Shown: positions 48,161-59,847 of the stretch, one piece after another
Numbering within the stretch: the first letter of the stretch is position 1
Layout of the letters: each line of letters opens with the position of its first letter
Source of the DNA: Argentina anserina
Lineage: Eukaryota; Streptophyta; Magnoliopsida; Rosales; Rosaceae
Assembly: GCF_933775445.1 (NCBI RefSeq)
Contig: NC_065875.1
Location: 4,725,001-4,789,000 of the forward strand
Reading direction: 5' to 3'
Length of the DNA stretch: 64,000 nt
The notes under the pieces: model-generated
The model's database searches: none
Told to the model about the DNA's origin: nothing
What the model saw: the letters and a program-made list of their open reading frames with translations, nothing else
Made by a program: the position numbers and the translations under genes

Positions 48161-49470
48161 AGGTATTTCTATCCCGTGCTCAAATTTTGTACTTCATTAT
48201 TGTCATTTTATCATTTTACTCTATGAATGTTTGTTATTATTTATAAAGTGTTGCCACAGTTTGCAAAGCATTGATTTTTTCAACGTTTTAGACATGTATT
48301 GTTTTTTCCTGTTATGGAATAAAATGGACAGGGTGGTTACAGGTCAGATAGAGTTCGAAAAGACAGAATAACAAAACTTTTGGGCCGGCAATTCTGCATG
48401 TATCACACACCTATTCCGATAAGAAATTAATAGGGGGTGTTAGATTTTTGGGGAACACTGTTGTTGCCGCAGATAAGATAGTAGGACCTTAGTATGGAAA
48501 TGAATGTTGGATTTTGTTGGCCGTGATGACACATGGATCAGTAATATAGATTTTTATTGTATTTATAGAACGGTATTGCAAAATTTTGCCGGAAATCCCT
48601 TTTCCTCCCTCCAAGTATTAGTAATAATTCAGGAGCCTAATATAGTTATCTGATCTGAGGTGCATATTTTGGATCTGGAGATGTGCTTGTTGCAGCTAAT
48701 AATGATAATCATTTCTCTAGTGGTTGTGCTCGTTATTCCTTGGGTTGTACTTTCTTGTATCAGGTTTCAGCACTAGTATAGGCCGTGTTGTTCTAAGGAT
48801 GTGGCTGCTGGTTAAAATAGAAATATTGCTACAGTGCAGTATTAATTTTGAGCTTGAAAATATCTTATATATTATCGTACCACAATGTGACAGGATTTCA
48901 ATGTATGGAGTACTCAACTTTATGTCTAAAATCCTTCTCCGGTGACTAAGAGTGTGCCGGTCCCTTATTTAGGGCACTTGTCAATTCTAGATTTTGCTTT
49001 ATGTGTAAATGGTTTAAGTTGAAATACAAGAAGGTCGGCTCTTAGCTTAGTGATGTCATTTATGTTTATGTTTGGTAGACCAAACTGCTCCTTAGGTACC
49101 CCATTGTCATCTGGTTATTAAGGGTCAAGATAACTTGGGCACTGTGCTATGCCCTTGTTGAGAAATTACAGCTTGTTTTCATGTATTTTTCCATACCCTC
49201 TTTCTTCAGATTAATTATTAGATTATTGATTATTGTGCTAATATTGTTCCTCTGAGAAACTTATTATCATATAGATAGGTTACAGATTTGTATGCTTTCT
49301 GTTTCTGACACAATAATTAGTTGCTTTGCATTATTGGCGTAGCTCACAATTTTCTCTTCCATTTCAGATTTCAGCTTGGATTAGAAGCTGAATCTTGTGA
49401 AATTTCGGCTGCAGCAGAGAATATCTACCTATGCTCTCAACCGAAGATTGTAAGAATATGTAATGTTATA
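48161..49470. other. 3' flank of the third F-box gene
   Basis: AT-rich, with no supportable gene. It may contain 3' UTR introns, but I cannot define them. Confidence 0.35.
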
Positions 49471-49820
49471 AATAATATATTGTGTGGAGGTTATGTAACT
49501 ATATATTTGGGTTCTGAATCTCTAAACATATGTATATGCATGCATAAGTGACAAGAAAAGCACCCTTGCATAAAATTTGTAAATAGAAAGAACATATTCT
49601 AGATTTAGAGTTTTACTTATGTTTCTACAGCACCCTAATAATTTGAATAATATATTATGCGGAGGTTTTGTAACTATATATTAGGGTTCTGAATCTCTGA
49701 AGATATGTAAATGCATGTATAAGTGACGAGAAAAGCACACTTGCATAAAATTTGTCAATATAAAGAACATATTCTAGATTTAGAGTTTTACTTGTGTTTC
49801 TACAGCACCCTAATAGTTTG
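49471..49820. repeat. Two tandem copies of a 175-bp unit
   Basis: Copy 1 is 49471-49645 and copy 2 is 49646-49820. Both begin AATAATATATT and end with TTTCTACAGCACCCTAATA-TTTG. They differ at scattered single bases, so the duplication is moderately old. Non-coding. Confidence 0.88.
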
Positions 49821-50433
49821 ATAGCACAAATCGGGATAGGTTGCAGTAACGTATATATCCCTATTTTCTATTGAGTCTGGCACTTGATGTTAGACTTGGA
49901 TGCTCAATGCTGAGTTTGCAAGTCACCAGGTTGGGCTTTGGAGGACATGGTTGAGATGTTTGCGAGTTTAGATTTTGCATCGTAATTGTCCACCCAGATT
50001 GAATCCTCAAGATGCTCTACATGTGTAGAGGATCTTCACAAATTTGTTGCTGCTGAATTTGGGATTTCTGCTGGCATATTGGCATTAATTTACGAGTATC
50101 TACATGTACCAGCAGGATTTCGTCCTGATGCTCGGGTCTAATGGGTTGGATGATACCAGTTTTCTTCTCAAACTCTTAAGTTTTTTCTTTGTGATGAATT
50201 TGGTTGAGCTCCGATGATGAATGATGAATTTCTTTGATGCATATCATTTTCGTTCCAATTTCTGAAGCTTTGTCAATTTTTAATGACAGCTTCTATGTGG
50301 AACTCACGGATCTGAGGAGGTCAAGGCCCTTTCCATTTTGCTTCTTGCTCGTTGTAGTTATGTTTTTTTTTGTTTGGATAAATTTTATGGTTTTTTTTCT
50401 TTCCTCATGTTTATATAATTCTTTTGTTTAAGT
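49821..50433. other. Intergenic
   Basis: No gene, repeat or element is recognised here. Confidence 0.35.
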
Positions 50434-50815
50434 AAATAGAGAGCCCTTAGCCTAGGTCTAAGGCTCCCTCATCTTTGAGGACTAACTCCAAAGACTCATC
50501 AGAAAAGAGAAGACTTAAAAATTGAAGAACAATATTGAAGAGATGATGGACTCTTGATAGCTCTTGATAGATTTGGGAGGTGAGAAATTGGTACCAAACC
50601 TCTTCCTTTTTTATTCACAAGGTGGCCAAAAGGACCCAAGCAATCAAATAAAACTAACTAGGAGAAGAAAACTTAGATCTTACAACTCTATCTCTGCTAA
50701 CTTCACCAGTGTCCTCCTCAACTAAAGCTGAATAGTAGTATCCAAGAACACAGTTCTTCTAGAGCAATTGATGCCATCTTTAGCCAAACTATCTGCCACT
50801 GTTTCTTTTTCTTTT
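50434..50815 (-). mobile_element. LINE retrotransposon 3' remnant
   Basis: On the minus strand from about 50800 the sequence reads VADSLAKDGINCSRRTVFLD and stops with TAG. This is the end of a LINE-type RNase H domain (A-D-x-L-A-K-x-G). About 260 bp of untranslated tail may follow, toward 50434. The boundaries are estimates, and no target duplication was identified. Confidence 0.5.
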
Positions 50816-51174
50816 TTCTTCAAGTCTATGATTTGTTTTTGGTGGTCAATCTACATGAACATGTGATGTCTTCTTTATACAAAGTGATGTAGATAATAGG
50901 ATATGGGGCTCAATTTATTACTTCTTCTTTGATACAATATTGGGGCTTGATTTTTTGCAAGCAGATGTCCTTCAGGGTTAAATTTATGGCTTATGGCATT
51001 TCTCCGATGAAAAATTGCATATTTGAGTTTATGCTTCTCTTTCAAGCTTTTCCCTTTTCTGATTTGTTCCTGGTCTGAAGTTCTTTCCAACTATGCACGA
51101 AAAAACAAAATTAATTTTAACAAGGAAAAATGAAACGTTGAGAATCAAGTAGAAAGGGTGGGGCTCTATATCTG
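50816..51174. other. Downstream flank of phospholipase A2
   Basis: The 3' flank of the minus-strand phospholipase gene. The frame at 50875-51090 (-) is not recognisable. Confidence 0.35.
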
Positions 51175-52552
51175 TCAAGGTTTGTGGAGATATCTTCCAG
51201 CAAATAATGCAGCCTCCATCACGATTGTGATGACTTCCACAACATCCTCAACTTTGCATTTGCTACCTTTGAAGGTTCGTCCTTTTGCATTTTTGAACTG
51301 TGACATGCATTTTAGAAAATTTTGGCTGCACTCTGAACTCAGATAGTCATCTGCACCACATCATTTGCAATTTTTTATCAATTTGTTCTAGTTGCTTATA
51401 TGAATCTCTCACACACAACCCAACAAATAAAAAATTATGAAATAGAAAAAACAGTGGTTAACTTTTCTGTATGAATCATGCACAACTAGACAAAAATCTA
51501 GACTTGTTAATATCAGTAACCTAATCTTGTATCATATCATCTAAATTTTAGTAAGTTTTGGCTGCATTAGTCCCATATCTGTATGACACTACCGACAGTA
51601 AGAAATTTAAGATCATCTTGTGAGTTGTCCCTCTCATTGTTAACCTATATGACTATTCTATGGTTATTTATTATGATGAATCAGATGGGGCTCCCTCTAG
51701 AGCATAAAGACATAGAAGTACCCATCCTAGCTTCAAGATTAGCTGAAAAAAATTGTACTAACCCCTTTTCCTATTTTTGTTGTTTTCTTTTTGTTTGCAA
51801 TGTACACCAAATGCTCAATCAGATCCCGAGTTTAAAGTTATAAACCTAATGCCTCTTTCAACAAGAGGCCATCTGATACAATAATTTCAGACGACTAGTA
51901 GATCCTAAAGCTTAAGTTATTGAGAGTAGAAATGATAACAAACAAAAAAACACAAAAAAAAAAACAAAACAAAAATTGAAGAACATCAAAGAAAGAGAAG
52001 TGAAGTCCAAATTGACAGATTGAGAATTCAGAAATGAACTCACTGTGCTTAGATTGAACACAAGCATCATGCTGCATACAACAAGAATCTAAACCATCGC
52101 AGGGCTTCTCCCCAGGGCATCCACTATACAAAAGCCCACAATACTTTCCATATCTTAGCAATGGAGGCACTGTTAATTCTCAAAGAAAAAAGAAACTATG
52201 ATCAACTTAGGACCATTACAAATCAATTATATTCTTCACAAGAATTAAAAGAGAAAAAAAAAAGAATCAAGAGTAAATAAATCATCGGTACCTGTACAGA
52301 ACTCAGATTCGCACGTTCTACTGCAATCTTTACTCTGCAAGTTTTTTAGCAGCAATAAGAATATTAACAGCAGACTTCAACAGAGCTAAACTTAAGGGCA
52401 ATAATTATTTGATTAACTAAGAAGCAAACCAGAACAATAGAAGTATCTGTGTCTTGAACACCAATATTAAGGGCATGAACATGAGGGATGGAATGAACAT
52501 AGAGGACAATTAGGATTACAAACTTCCATGACTGCCTAAGTAGATCAACCAT
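51175..52552 (-). CDS. PLA2-ALPHA: Secretory phospholipase A2, alpha type, 4 exons, 155 aa
   Basis: A small Ca2+-dependent lipase that releases the sn-2 fatty acid from phospholipids; plant members act in the secretory pathway or apoplast. Exons in transcript order: 52552-52430, 52334-52292, 52169-52044, 51350-51175. The signal peptide covers about residues 1-26 (FVILIVLYVHSIPHVHA), then LNIGVQ, as in the family. The Ca2+ loop YGKYCGLLYSGCPGEKPCD precedes DSCCMQHDAC with His89-Asp90 as catalytic pair. Twelve Cys occur in the mature part, the number typical of plant sPLA2. The tail ends YLHKP. The intron before the last exon is about 690 bp. Start is the first ATG. From memory the Arabidopsis relative is At2g06925. 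Confidence 0.93.
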
Positions 52553-52828
52553 GGTTGGATCAAAAGGCAAACTGTAATAAGAGAAAGAAAGAGCTCTGAC
52601 TTTTATAGAAAGAGTAACAGAGAAAGTGATGAGAGGTCTAGATGGAGCCTATGATATAAGCTATGGCGCTAGCTTGGAAGAAGAAAGAGGACTGTGAGAG
52701 ATGGTTGAGTGAGAAACACCAAGAGAGAAAGAGGGTTGGCGTTTTGTCTTGTAACGGCTCGTGATATGAATTTTTTGTAGCGTTGCTTCACGCCTCTCGC
52801 CAAAGCAGACACATCTTTAATCATAATT

Positions 52829-52978
52829 CACCTTCTAATTCTTTCAGTTTTCTTTGAATTAAGGGTTTAATCCTTCTCCACCTTCTGCGTCTTTCAGTTT
52901 TCTTTGACTTAATGGTTAAACCCTCTTCCACCTTCTGCTTCTTTCAGTTTTCTTTGAATCAAGGGTTTAATTATAACC
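52829..52978. repeat. Three tandem copies of a 50-bp unit upstream of PLA2
   Basis: Copies begin at 52829, 52879 and 52929 with CACCTTCT, followed by CTTTCAGTTTTCTTTGA in each. The array starts 277 bp upstream of the phospholipase start codon, that is, in its promoter. The middle copy contains TTGAC, the core of a W-box. A regulatory role is inference. Confidence 0.85.
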
Positions 52979-53941
52979 ATTTTCTATGGTAGAAGCTGGC
53001 CGATTCATATCATGAAAATTCATTCTTATTTGAGTTATTTGATTGATGAAGAACACTATTTTTATGACAACATGAAAAAGTGAAAAAAAAAAACAGAGTT
53101 ACAAAAGAGCAACGAACAAAATAACACAGAAGTGTTCTTTCAAGAATCATGAGGAACTTCCTAGCTCCCTTAATTCTCTACAATCCTCCCACGTAAACTA
53201 TCTGCGAAAATTAGTTCGCTTTCAATTCCAGACACATGCGTGTGTATATTTAGGTTGGTGACATAACAAATTGTTATATCGGTTCGTCCACGTCAATAAG
53301 TTGCCAAGTCTCGTGAACACATCCTTACAAGTTGCCTAGTTGGTGATGGCCAAACTAAAAGATAGCCTAGACAGGAAAGAAAGGAAATGATAAAATCCTA
53401 GAGCACTGTTTTTATTTTTGGATAGTTTCCCAATAGCCAAATTACAACTAGCTGGTTTGTGCATGTACGAAATATTTGCAGCAATTCTGCAAGTTTAAAT
53501 CAAGTTGTAGATTCTTTGGTCATTTTTCCTTTATATTTCAATTCCATATATTCCTTTACATGTGCAACACCTAATGTTTGGTGCATCAAAATCTTACCAT
53601 AATTAAGGTTTAAAGTGAATTCGATCCCTAACACTTCTCTTTACGTTTCAGACTTGTGCAAAATGACCTGTTGTCAAAGTTATGTAGATCAAACTAAAGA
53701 AAGGGCAATTCAAATTCAGACCTTGGACCCAGAAAAAAATTTGAAGCCAGTAAAACCTGAAATTTCTTGGTCCGCTTCCTGCTTTTATTGTTTAGTCATA
53801 TGCATGGCCAAATCATGATACGTTATACACAAAGATGAAAGTTAATTGTAAAGCAATAACCCTTAAAATCGTAGGAACCTAATAAAAAAATTAAGGATAA
53901 TGAGATAGACATAGTTATTCGCACTGATCCAGGATAAAAAG
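52979..53941. other. Intergenic
   Basis: AT-rich sequence with no supportable gene. The frame at 53615-53818 (+) is not recognised. Confidence 0.35.
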
Positions 53942-54202
53942 TTAATGAGCTCGTTGATTTACCATCGCAGCTTCAGTCTCATTGAGAGGCTTAATTTCTC
54001 CTTTGGACGTGGCAACTTCCAAAACTGTTCTGATGGTGTTGTGATCGGGAACCCGACCACGGCTACCTACTTCGAAAACATTCCGGCGTGAAGCACCATC
54101 GACCACGCAAGAAAGCGAAGCGAATGCAAACCCAAGAAGCATTACGTTATAAACACCCTTCTTGAGCTCCATTTTTGGGCCAAATCTTCTTGCCATAGCC
54201 AT
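53942..54202 (-). CDS. Hypothetical small protein, 86 aa
   Basis: An unrecognised open frame on the minus strand. It begins MAMARRFG, with a second in-frame ATG ten codons later opening MELKKGVYNVMLLGFAFAS, a hydrophobic segment that could be a signal peptide or anchor. The remainder is hydrophilic (SRGRVPDHNTIRTVLEVATS) and ends NETEAAMVNQRAH. GC content is higher than in the surrounding DNA, which suggests a real or recently captured coding sequence. It could also be an exon fragment of a larger gene. No function is proposed. Confidence 0.3.
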   Translation of the reverse strand: MAMARRFGPKMELKKGVYNVMLLGFAFASLSCVVDGASRRNVFEVGSRGRVPDHNTIRTVLEVATSKGEIKPLNETEAAMVNQRAH

Positions 54203-54698
54203 TACGATCTTATAGCTCGGGTGTTCTATCCGGTCGCTTGGGTCGCATAGAAGGACTCATATGCCTCAAATGAAGAAGTCCTCCTATGACGGGATCTGGA
54301 TTTCTCTTAAAATCTCTTTGAAGTTTGTCTATGTATGCCTTTTAATATTCCTTGCACCTCTTCTATTGTTTTGTCTAAAAGTAGTTACTTCCCTCTATCT
54401 AATTTTAGAGCTTCAAACGGAAAACTACCTCAAAACAATGTAATCTTGTTATTTCCAATGGTCATTAATCTATGTTTAGCCATGGCTCTAGCTTAGTTAG
54501 CTATCCAAATATGTCTAACCATAGTAAAAGAATTGGGATTTTTCCTCTTGTCGAGTACGTACTTGTTAGCTAGTGAGGGTTACTTCGTTAACTGTGACTC
54601 TGTGAGCATAACTTCACAACCTGAATCTGTTAACACTCAATTAGTTAACGAGAAATTCTGAGATGAAGGTGTTCCAACTTCCAAGTTCTTGTATGACA
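54203..54698. other. Intergenic left of the CACTA element
   Basis: No gene is recognised; this is flank up to the TGA target duplication of the CACTA element. Confidence 0.35.
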
Positions 54699-55761
54699 TG
54701 ACACTACTAGATTTTGGAGCAATGGGCACGGACACAATTCCGTCTCTACTGACCTTATAGCGGACAGACTCAGTCCCTATTGATGTTCATCTAGGATTAT
54801 CAATTTTCAAGATTTGGATTATATGAAAAAGATGCATGTTTTCCATACAACTTGATACTACATTACAGTAGAGTTACCAAGGAAAATTTACAAATCTGGA
54901 TCCTCAATTACATTCCTCGAACATCATAGCAGATGAAATCCACAATACTATATATATAGTAGTCATCCTAATACGTTGGATACAATGTATTGAAATTAGA
55001 TTTGGATGGAAGTACCCCTAACATTACTAACTTTTCTCATATGTTCAACAACTCTGAGGAATGACAATACTCATAAAATGGGAATGAAATGTAAATTGGA
55101 GAATAAGATTATAATTTGCAAGTAACAGAGTCAAGTTAATGAACTACTTGCCTCTGTTTCAAAACTCTACAACTGATTCCAAACCCAGATTGATCAACTT
55201 CAACATAGAGCAACATGCAACTGTCGTTAGTCAAATGGAGTTCATAAATAATGAGTTAAAGTAACATAAAATACATAACAGTCTCATATTAATATAAAAG
55301 ATGAACATAGAGCTGTCAAAGATTTGATATCTCTTCTACAAGTGACAAGAATGACCAGATGCTCCTAAGCTGTAGCTCCTACCCAAAACAAAATAATTCA
55401 AACTAGACTTACAAATACTTGGAATAATAAAGCAAGCTACAATACTTTTAGCAAAAATTTTATTTTATAAGCCTACTCTATAATGGTAAGGTACTTGGTA
55501 ATTGGAAAAGTACATGAATGAAAACAAAAACAAAAACTGAAAAACATTCGGACACTTACCAGCAGCTGAGTAAACATATAGATGGCTTGCCTTTAGTCTC
55601 TCAATCATCATCAAGCATCCTAGACCCTCCATGACCTTATCTACTTGTTAGTCGTGGTGTTTGTCTATAACTGCATGGAGTATGACAGAATTACATGAGA
55701 AAACTAATTCCTAACAAACTAACATGCATTAAGGGTGAAAAAATAAATGATTAGATTAAGA

Positions 55762-57505
55762 TAAAGAATTAGGGCTGTTAATCGGTCTCAGTTTCTTAAG
55801 GAACCGTTGGAACCGAACCGATTAATAACAGTTCTATTTGGTTCCTATAAGAAAAAATAATGTCACCCATTAGAACTGAACCGTTTGTATACAGATCGGT
55901 TCAGTTCGGTTCTAGTTTTTAAAAAACACAAGAACCGTTGGATTTAAAGCCATTACAATACTGACTGTTAGATTCACTTAGATCAGTACATGTCTGTGTT
56001 CCCTTCAAACCTCCGTCGCGAACTCGCTCTTAGGAGCCTCTCACCTCTTCGTTCCCAAAGGCAAAGCCGCAAAGCCTCTCAACTCTTCCACCTCCGCCGA
56101 GTCTTTCAGCCCTCCACTGCCTCCACCTCCCTCATCCCTTCCATCTTTGACAATCGGACACTAACCTCTCCCTCTCTTCCACCTCCGACCGCGACGTCCG
56201 CTTCCACCATCACTGCGCCAATCCGAGCACCATCGCTTCCAATTGCGCCAATCCATCCGCGTTCGAATGCAATGGCGTCAACCTCGGCTCGCCTCCAATT
56301 TGATTTTAAGGTTTGTGGTTTCTTCTTTGGACCTTTCACATATGATAAATATGTAACAACATCTTGTATTGATTGGGTTTTGTGATTACTTAAAGCATGA
56401 ATGTGATTTAGAGATTATAGTTTTGATCAGTAAATTGGGATTTGATTTTAGTTTTTTTATATTCATGTTTGTTTTGGGGCGTTCTCTTTCAAGATTACGA
56501 GCTGCTCCCATTTCTTGTTTATAACCCAATCAATACTTAGTGATTCAATGGCGCCACACATATGATAAATATAAACTAATTGAATTACTAGCACTCTGTT
56601 GTGTTCACTGAGACACTAGGCCTATTAGCACAAACACGAAACGTTCAATTGAAATAAAGTTTTCTTTAGAGTCTAAGGGCAGAGATGAAGCAATATGGAA
56701 AGTAAAGTTTTCAGATTAGTGATGTATTGTCATTGGTGTTGGTTAGCAAATTGGAATCATGCAAATTGAGGTTTGAGAGATGGTTTCTGATCATGTTACA
56801 ACTTTAGTATGAATTTTGGTTTCACAAGAGGAGTCTTCAATGGTAAATCTTGGGGGCTAGGGGTTCATCCAATCGAGTTCACGTACATAGACTGTAGTTC
56901 CATGATTGATGAGTTCATGTACATAGACTGCATTATTTTTATCTTCTCTGCCTATAAATGTTTTGACTAATAGTAGTATATAATCAGTAGTATTAGAGGA
57001 TCTGATGTCTCTTTTGCATCTCAATTTGGTTATTGGTTTATTGCTATTGAGTTTGACATATGGAGATTTATTGATTTAATATGAGTTGAGTTTGAAAATG
57101 AAGGATGTTTCTTACTTTCTGCTTTACTCCTTTCTGATCCATGAATGCCAAATTCTAGTATTGTGAGTTGTATGAGATGTAATAGACTTTCTGCTTTGCT
57201 CCTCTCTGATCTGATGTCTATTGTTTGATACTTGTTTGAATTGCGTTATGAGATTGCAAGTAGATGTGGAACTCAGCTAAATGTTACTAAGTTACTATCT
57301 TAATATAAAGACAGATTATAGAGTTCCCAGTTTTTAATCGTATATGCAGAGTTTCAGCCGGAACCGGAACATAACCGTTTGGTTTGGTTCCTAACGGTTC
57401 CTACTTTGAAAAACACAAAAACCGAACTATTTAAATAACACGGTTCGGTTTACGGTTCCAGCTATTTTTAGCGATTTTAGATCGGTTTACAGCCCTATAA
57501 AGAAT
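55762..57505. mobile_element. hAT-type element, 1728 bp, nested in the CACTA
   Basis: TAAAGAAT flanks it at 55762-55769 and 57498-57505. The element (55770-57497) begins TAGGGCTGTTAATCGG and ends CGGTTTACAGCCCTA, a typical hAT terminus. Subterminal regions on both sides repeat AACCG/CGGTT motifs. It holds an open frame at 55990-56385 but no transposase. Confidence 0.88.
55990..56385 (+). CDS. Open frame inside the hAT element, possibly captured, 131 codons
   Basis: ATG 55990 opens a Ser/Pro/Arg-rich frame (MSVFPSNLRRELALRSLSPL at the start). Its GC content is markedly above that of the flanking AT-rich DNA. It runs to a possible donor (AAG then GTTTGT) near 56309, beyond which composition drops to intron-like. 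I do not recognise the protein. It may be a first exon picked up from a host gene, or simply a GC-rich non-coding stretch. Confidence 0.3.
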   Translation: MSVFPSNLRRELALRSLSPLRSQRQSRKASQLFHLRRVFQPSTASTSLIPSIFDNRTLTSPSLPPPTATSASTITAPIRAPSLPIAPIHPRSNAMASTSARLQFDFKVCGFFFGPFTYDKYVTTSCIDWVL

Positions 57506-57522
57506 AGAATCGATGACTGTTA

Positions 57523-58154
57523 CCTATACACAATATACACAATAGGTCACCTACCACCGCGCTTTTTGATTCGATGGCCATCTGTGGCGTTTTGTGAATT
57601 AGGCGGCCGCCTAGGTGGTCCTAGGCGGTTCTAGGAGGCCTTATTTAGTCCTAGACGGTCTAATTGGCCCTATTTAGTCCTAGGCGGTCAACTATAATTT
57701 GACATTAAAAAGAAACTAAAAGAGGCCGCAACTCTCACTCTTTGTCTATTTTCTGAAAACTGAATCTCATCAACAGAAGAAGAGGAAAGAAATATGAATA
57801 TTAAATTTGAGTATGATATTGAATGAGTTAAGAAATAAGTTGGAGAGAAATAAATTGAGATTTAGTATTATTGTATTTGTTTTATTATTTATCTTTTCTT
57901 CAAATATTTTTTATGGATTTTCTATTTAAGTTATGTGAATTTATATTATTTTAAGTATTTTTAAAATTAATATTAAACATCATTATATATTTTTAATCAT
58001 TAAAATAGTTTAAATATATGTATAAAAATAAATAAATATTTAATAATTCAAAATTGCCTAGGCGCTGCCTAGGAGACTGCCTAGCCGTCTAGGCGCTAGG
58101 AGGTAGTTGTCCAGCTGCATACCGCCTAACGCTTTTTAGAACATTGCCTATACA
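57523..58154. mobile_element. hAT-like MITE, 616 bp, nested in the CACTA
   Basis: CCTATACA occurs at 57523-57530 and 58147-58154. The element (57531-58146) begins CAATATACAC, and its other end reads CAATGTTCTAAAAAGCG on the opposite strand. Terminal similarity is therefore weak, but subterminal regions on both sides are rich in CCTAGGCGG/CCGCCTAGG motifs. The 8-bp duplication suggests hAT. No coding content. Confidence 0.7.
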
Positions 58155-58456
58155 ACAGAAACATGAATATCAAGTTAATTGATTTTGCCTACAAAAGAAC
58201 ATGCAAATGATTCCATTAGCATTTTTAGACTTTTTAGATGAGAATGATATTCAGTATCGCCTTTAATCTAACAGTTAATTACATCAACGAAAAGCACAAA
58301 TACAAGTGTCCTCACTAACCCTTCGTCAAGGAGTTGACCCTTCCCTAAAATATCTAGAATTCATATACTAAAGAACATATATCTAAAGAAAAAGAAAAAA
58401 GCTCATGTTACATAAAATCAAATTACAAAATGAGAAGCATCCCAACGAATGCTTAC

Positions 58457-59558
58457 CTTCCCAGCAGAAATATTATTTAGTGTTTTAATCAGCTCCATAC
58501 GAGTTTCAAGATCAGGTGTTTGATCAATATATTGCATTGCTTACTGGACTAATGCAGTTACGGCCAACATAGAAACAAACCTTATCACAATGACAATCAT
58601 ACCACAAAGACTTAAGGAAATTTTTCCGATATACTAATTATCCATGAAAACAAAGATGCGTACAAAGCTAATTAAGTTATGGACCACACAATTACCAATT
58701 CAACACAGGTTTGTAAAGAGTGCTTTAATAGACAAGCACCCTCCCAAATAAGTTTTGATTAATTGGAACCTTTCCCAATTGGTTTTATCTAACAAAAGGT
58801 AGATAGATTCTGAACTGATACTTCTGCTCACACTTTAGCTGGTCAATTGATAGATGAATAAGGATTAGATTTTTTTTTCTGTCATGTGGGAGCTAGTGAA
58901 TTATTTAAAAACTCTGAAGTTGGTCAGATTATAATACAAACATTGGATTTGGGAGTGCAACACATTTAACGGCTATTGCAGATGGGCATGCCCCATCTGG
59001 GTCATTCCCCTGAACTTGGTATTCAAGGCATTGCAACTTCCCTAATTCTTTTCTTCTGATAGTGTAGTTGTTTAATAACTTTTGGCCTTCATAAACCTAT
59101 ATCAGATTTGTCACAGTTGCTTTTCAGAATCAATGCCCCGATGAAACCTAAAAGATACATTATAACTAGCTAGGTCCTAATATAAACTTACACTTCACAG
59201 ACCTAAACAACATAGATTCGAAACAACCAAAAGTTAACAAAATTGTCACCTGCTTGAGCTGGCCACGGCTCTTGGACAAGACCAGAATCTGGTCATTAAG
59301 GGTCTTCCACGCACCAGCTTTGAAGCAAAGCTCGAGAATTTCGGTGGCAGCCTTCTTGGTCCCGGCCAGGTCACCAGCGAGCCTCATTTGCTTCTCCACA
59401 TTCAGCAATTTCTCTATCTGGGCGTCCAAGTCGCTTCCTCCTTCCTTAAAAATCCAAAATTATCACATTAACCATAACAACTAAAAAAATCAACAGCAAC
59501 AAATTCAATCACTTATTCTCTTCTTCCACATCTGCATAAAAGCCAACTGCCTTACCAT
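58457..59558 (-). pseudogene. Captured 26S proteasome lid subunit RPN5 fragment
   Basis: The parent protein is a PCI-domain subunit of the 19S lid. Three pieces in transcript order: 59558-59556 (ATG then a GTAAGG donor), 59444-59250 ([50 protein letters not shown]) and 58564-58457 (MQYIDQTPDLETRMELIKTL, ISAGK). The last piece has TAA where the family has Gln in VQQAMQYID, and its acceptor AG is not intact, so the copy is dead. About 100 codons of the N-terminus are represented, out of roughly 440. The fragment lies inside the CACTA element, in opposite orientation to the coordinate axis. Confidence 0.85.
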
Positions 59559-59791
59559 TGTTCGAGATCAAGCCGTGAACACGAAACCTTCGCAAGACCC
59601 GTGAAATAAGTGGAGCACATAAATTAGTGCCAAAGTAAATATTGAGTAAGCTCCATCAATCCGATTAAAACAAACACATTGGAATACGAGTATAACCTAG
59701 AAAACTGATTATAGCAGCCCTAATTTTATGATTATAGTATAACATCGTTTGGTGGGTGTTTGCCACTCGCCGTTGGATGGAGGCAGACGAC

Positions 59792-59795
<4 letters not shown>

Positions 59796-59842
<47 letters not shown>
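59796..59842. repeat. (GA)n microsatellite
   Basis: About 22 GA units lie upstream of the captured RPN5 leader, within the CACTA element. They may have come along with the RPN5 promoter. Confidence 0.95.
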
Positions 59843-59847
<5 letters not shown>

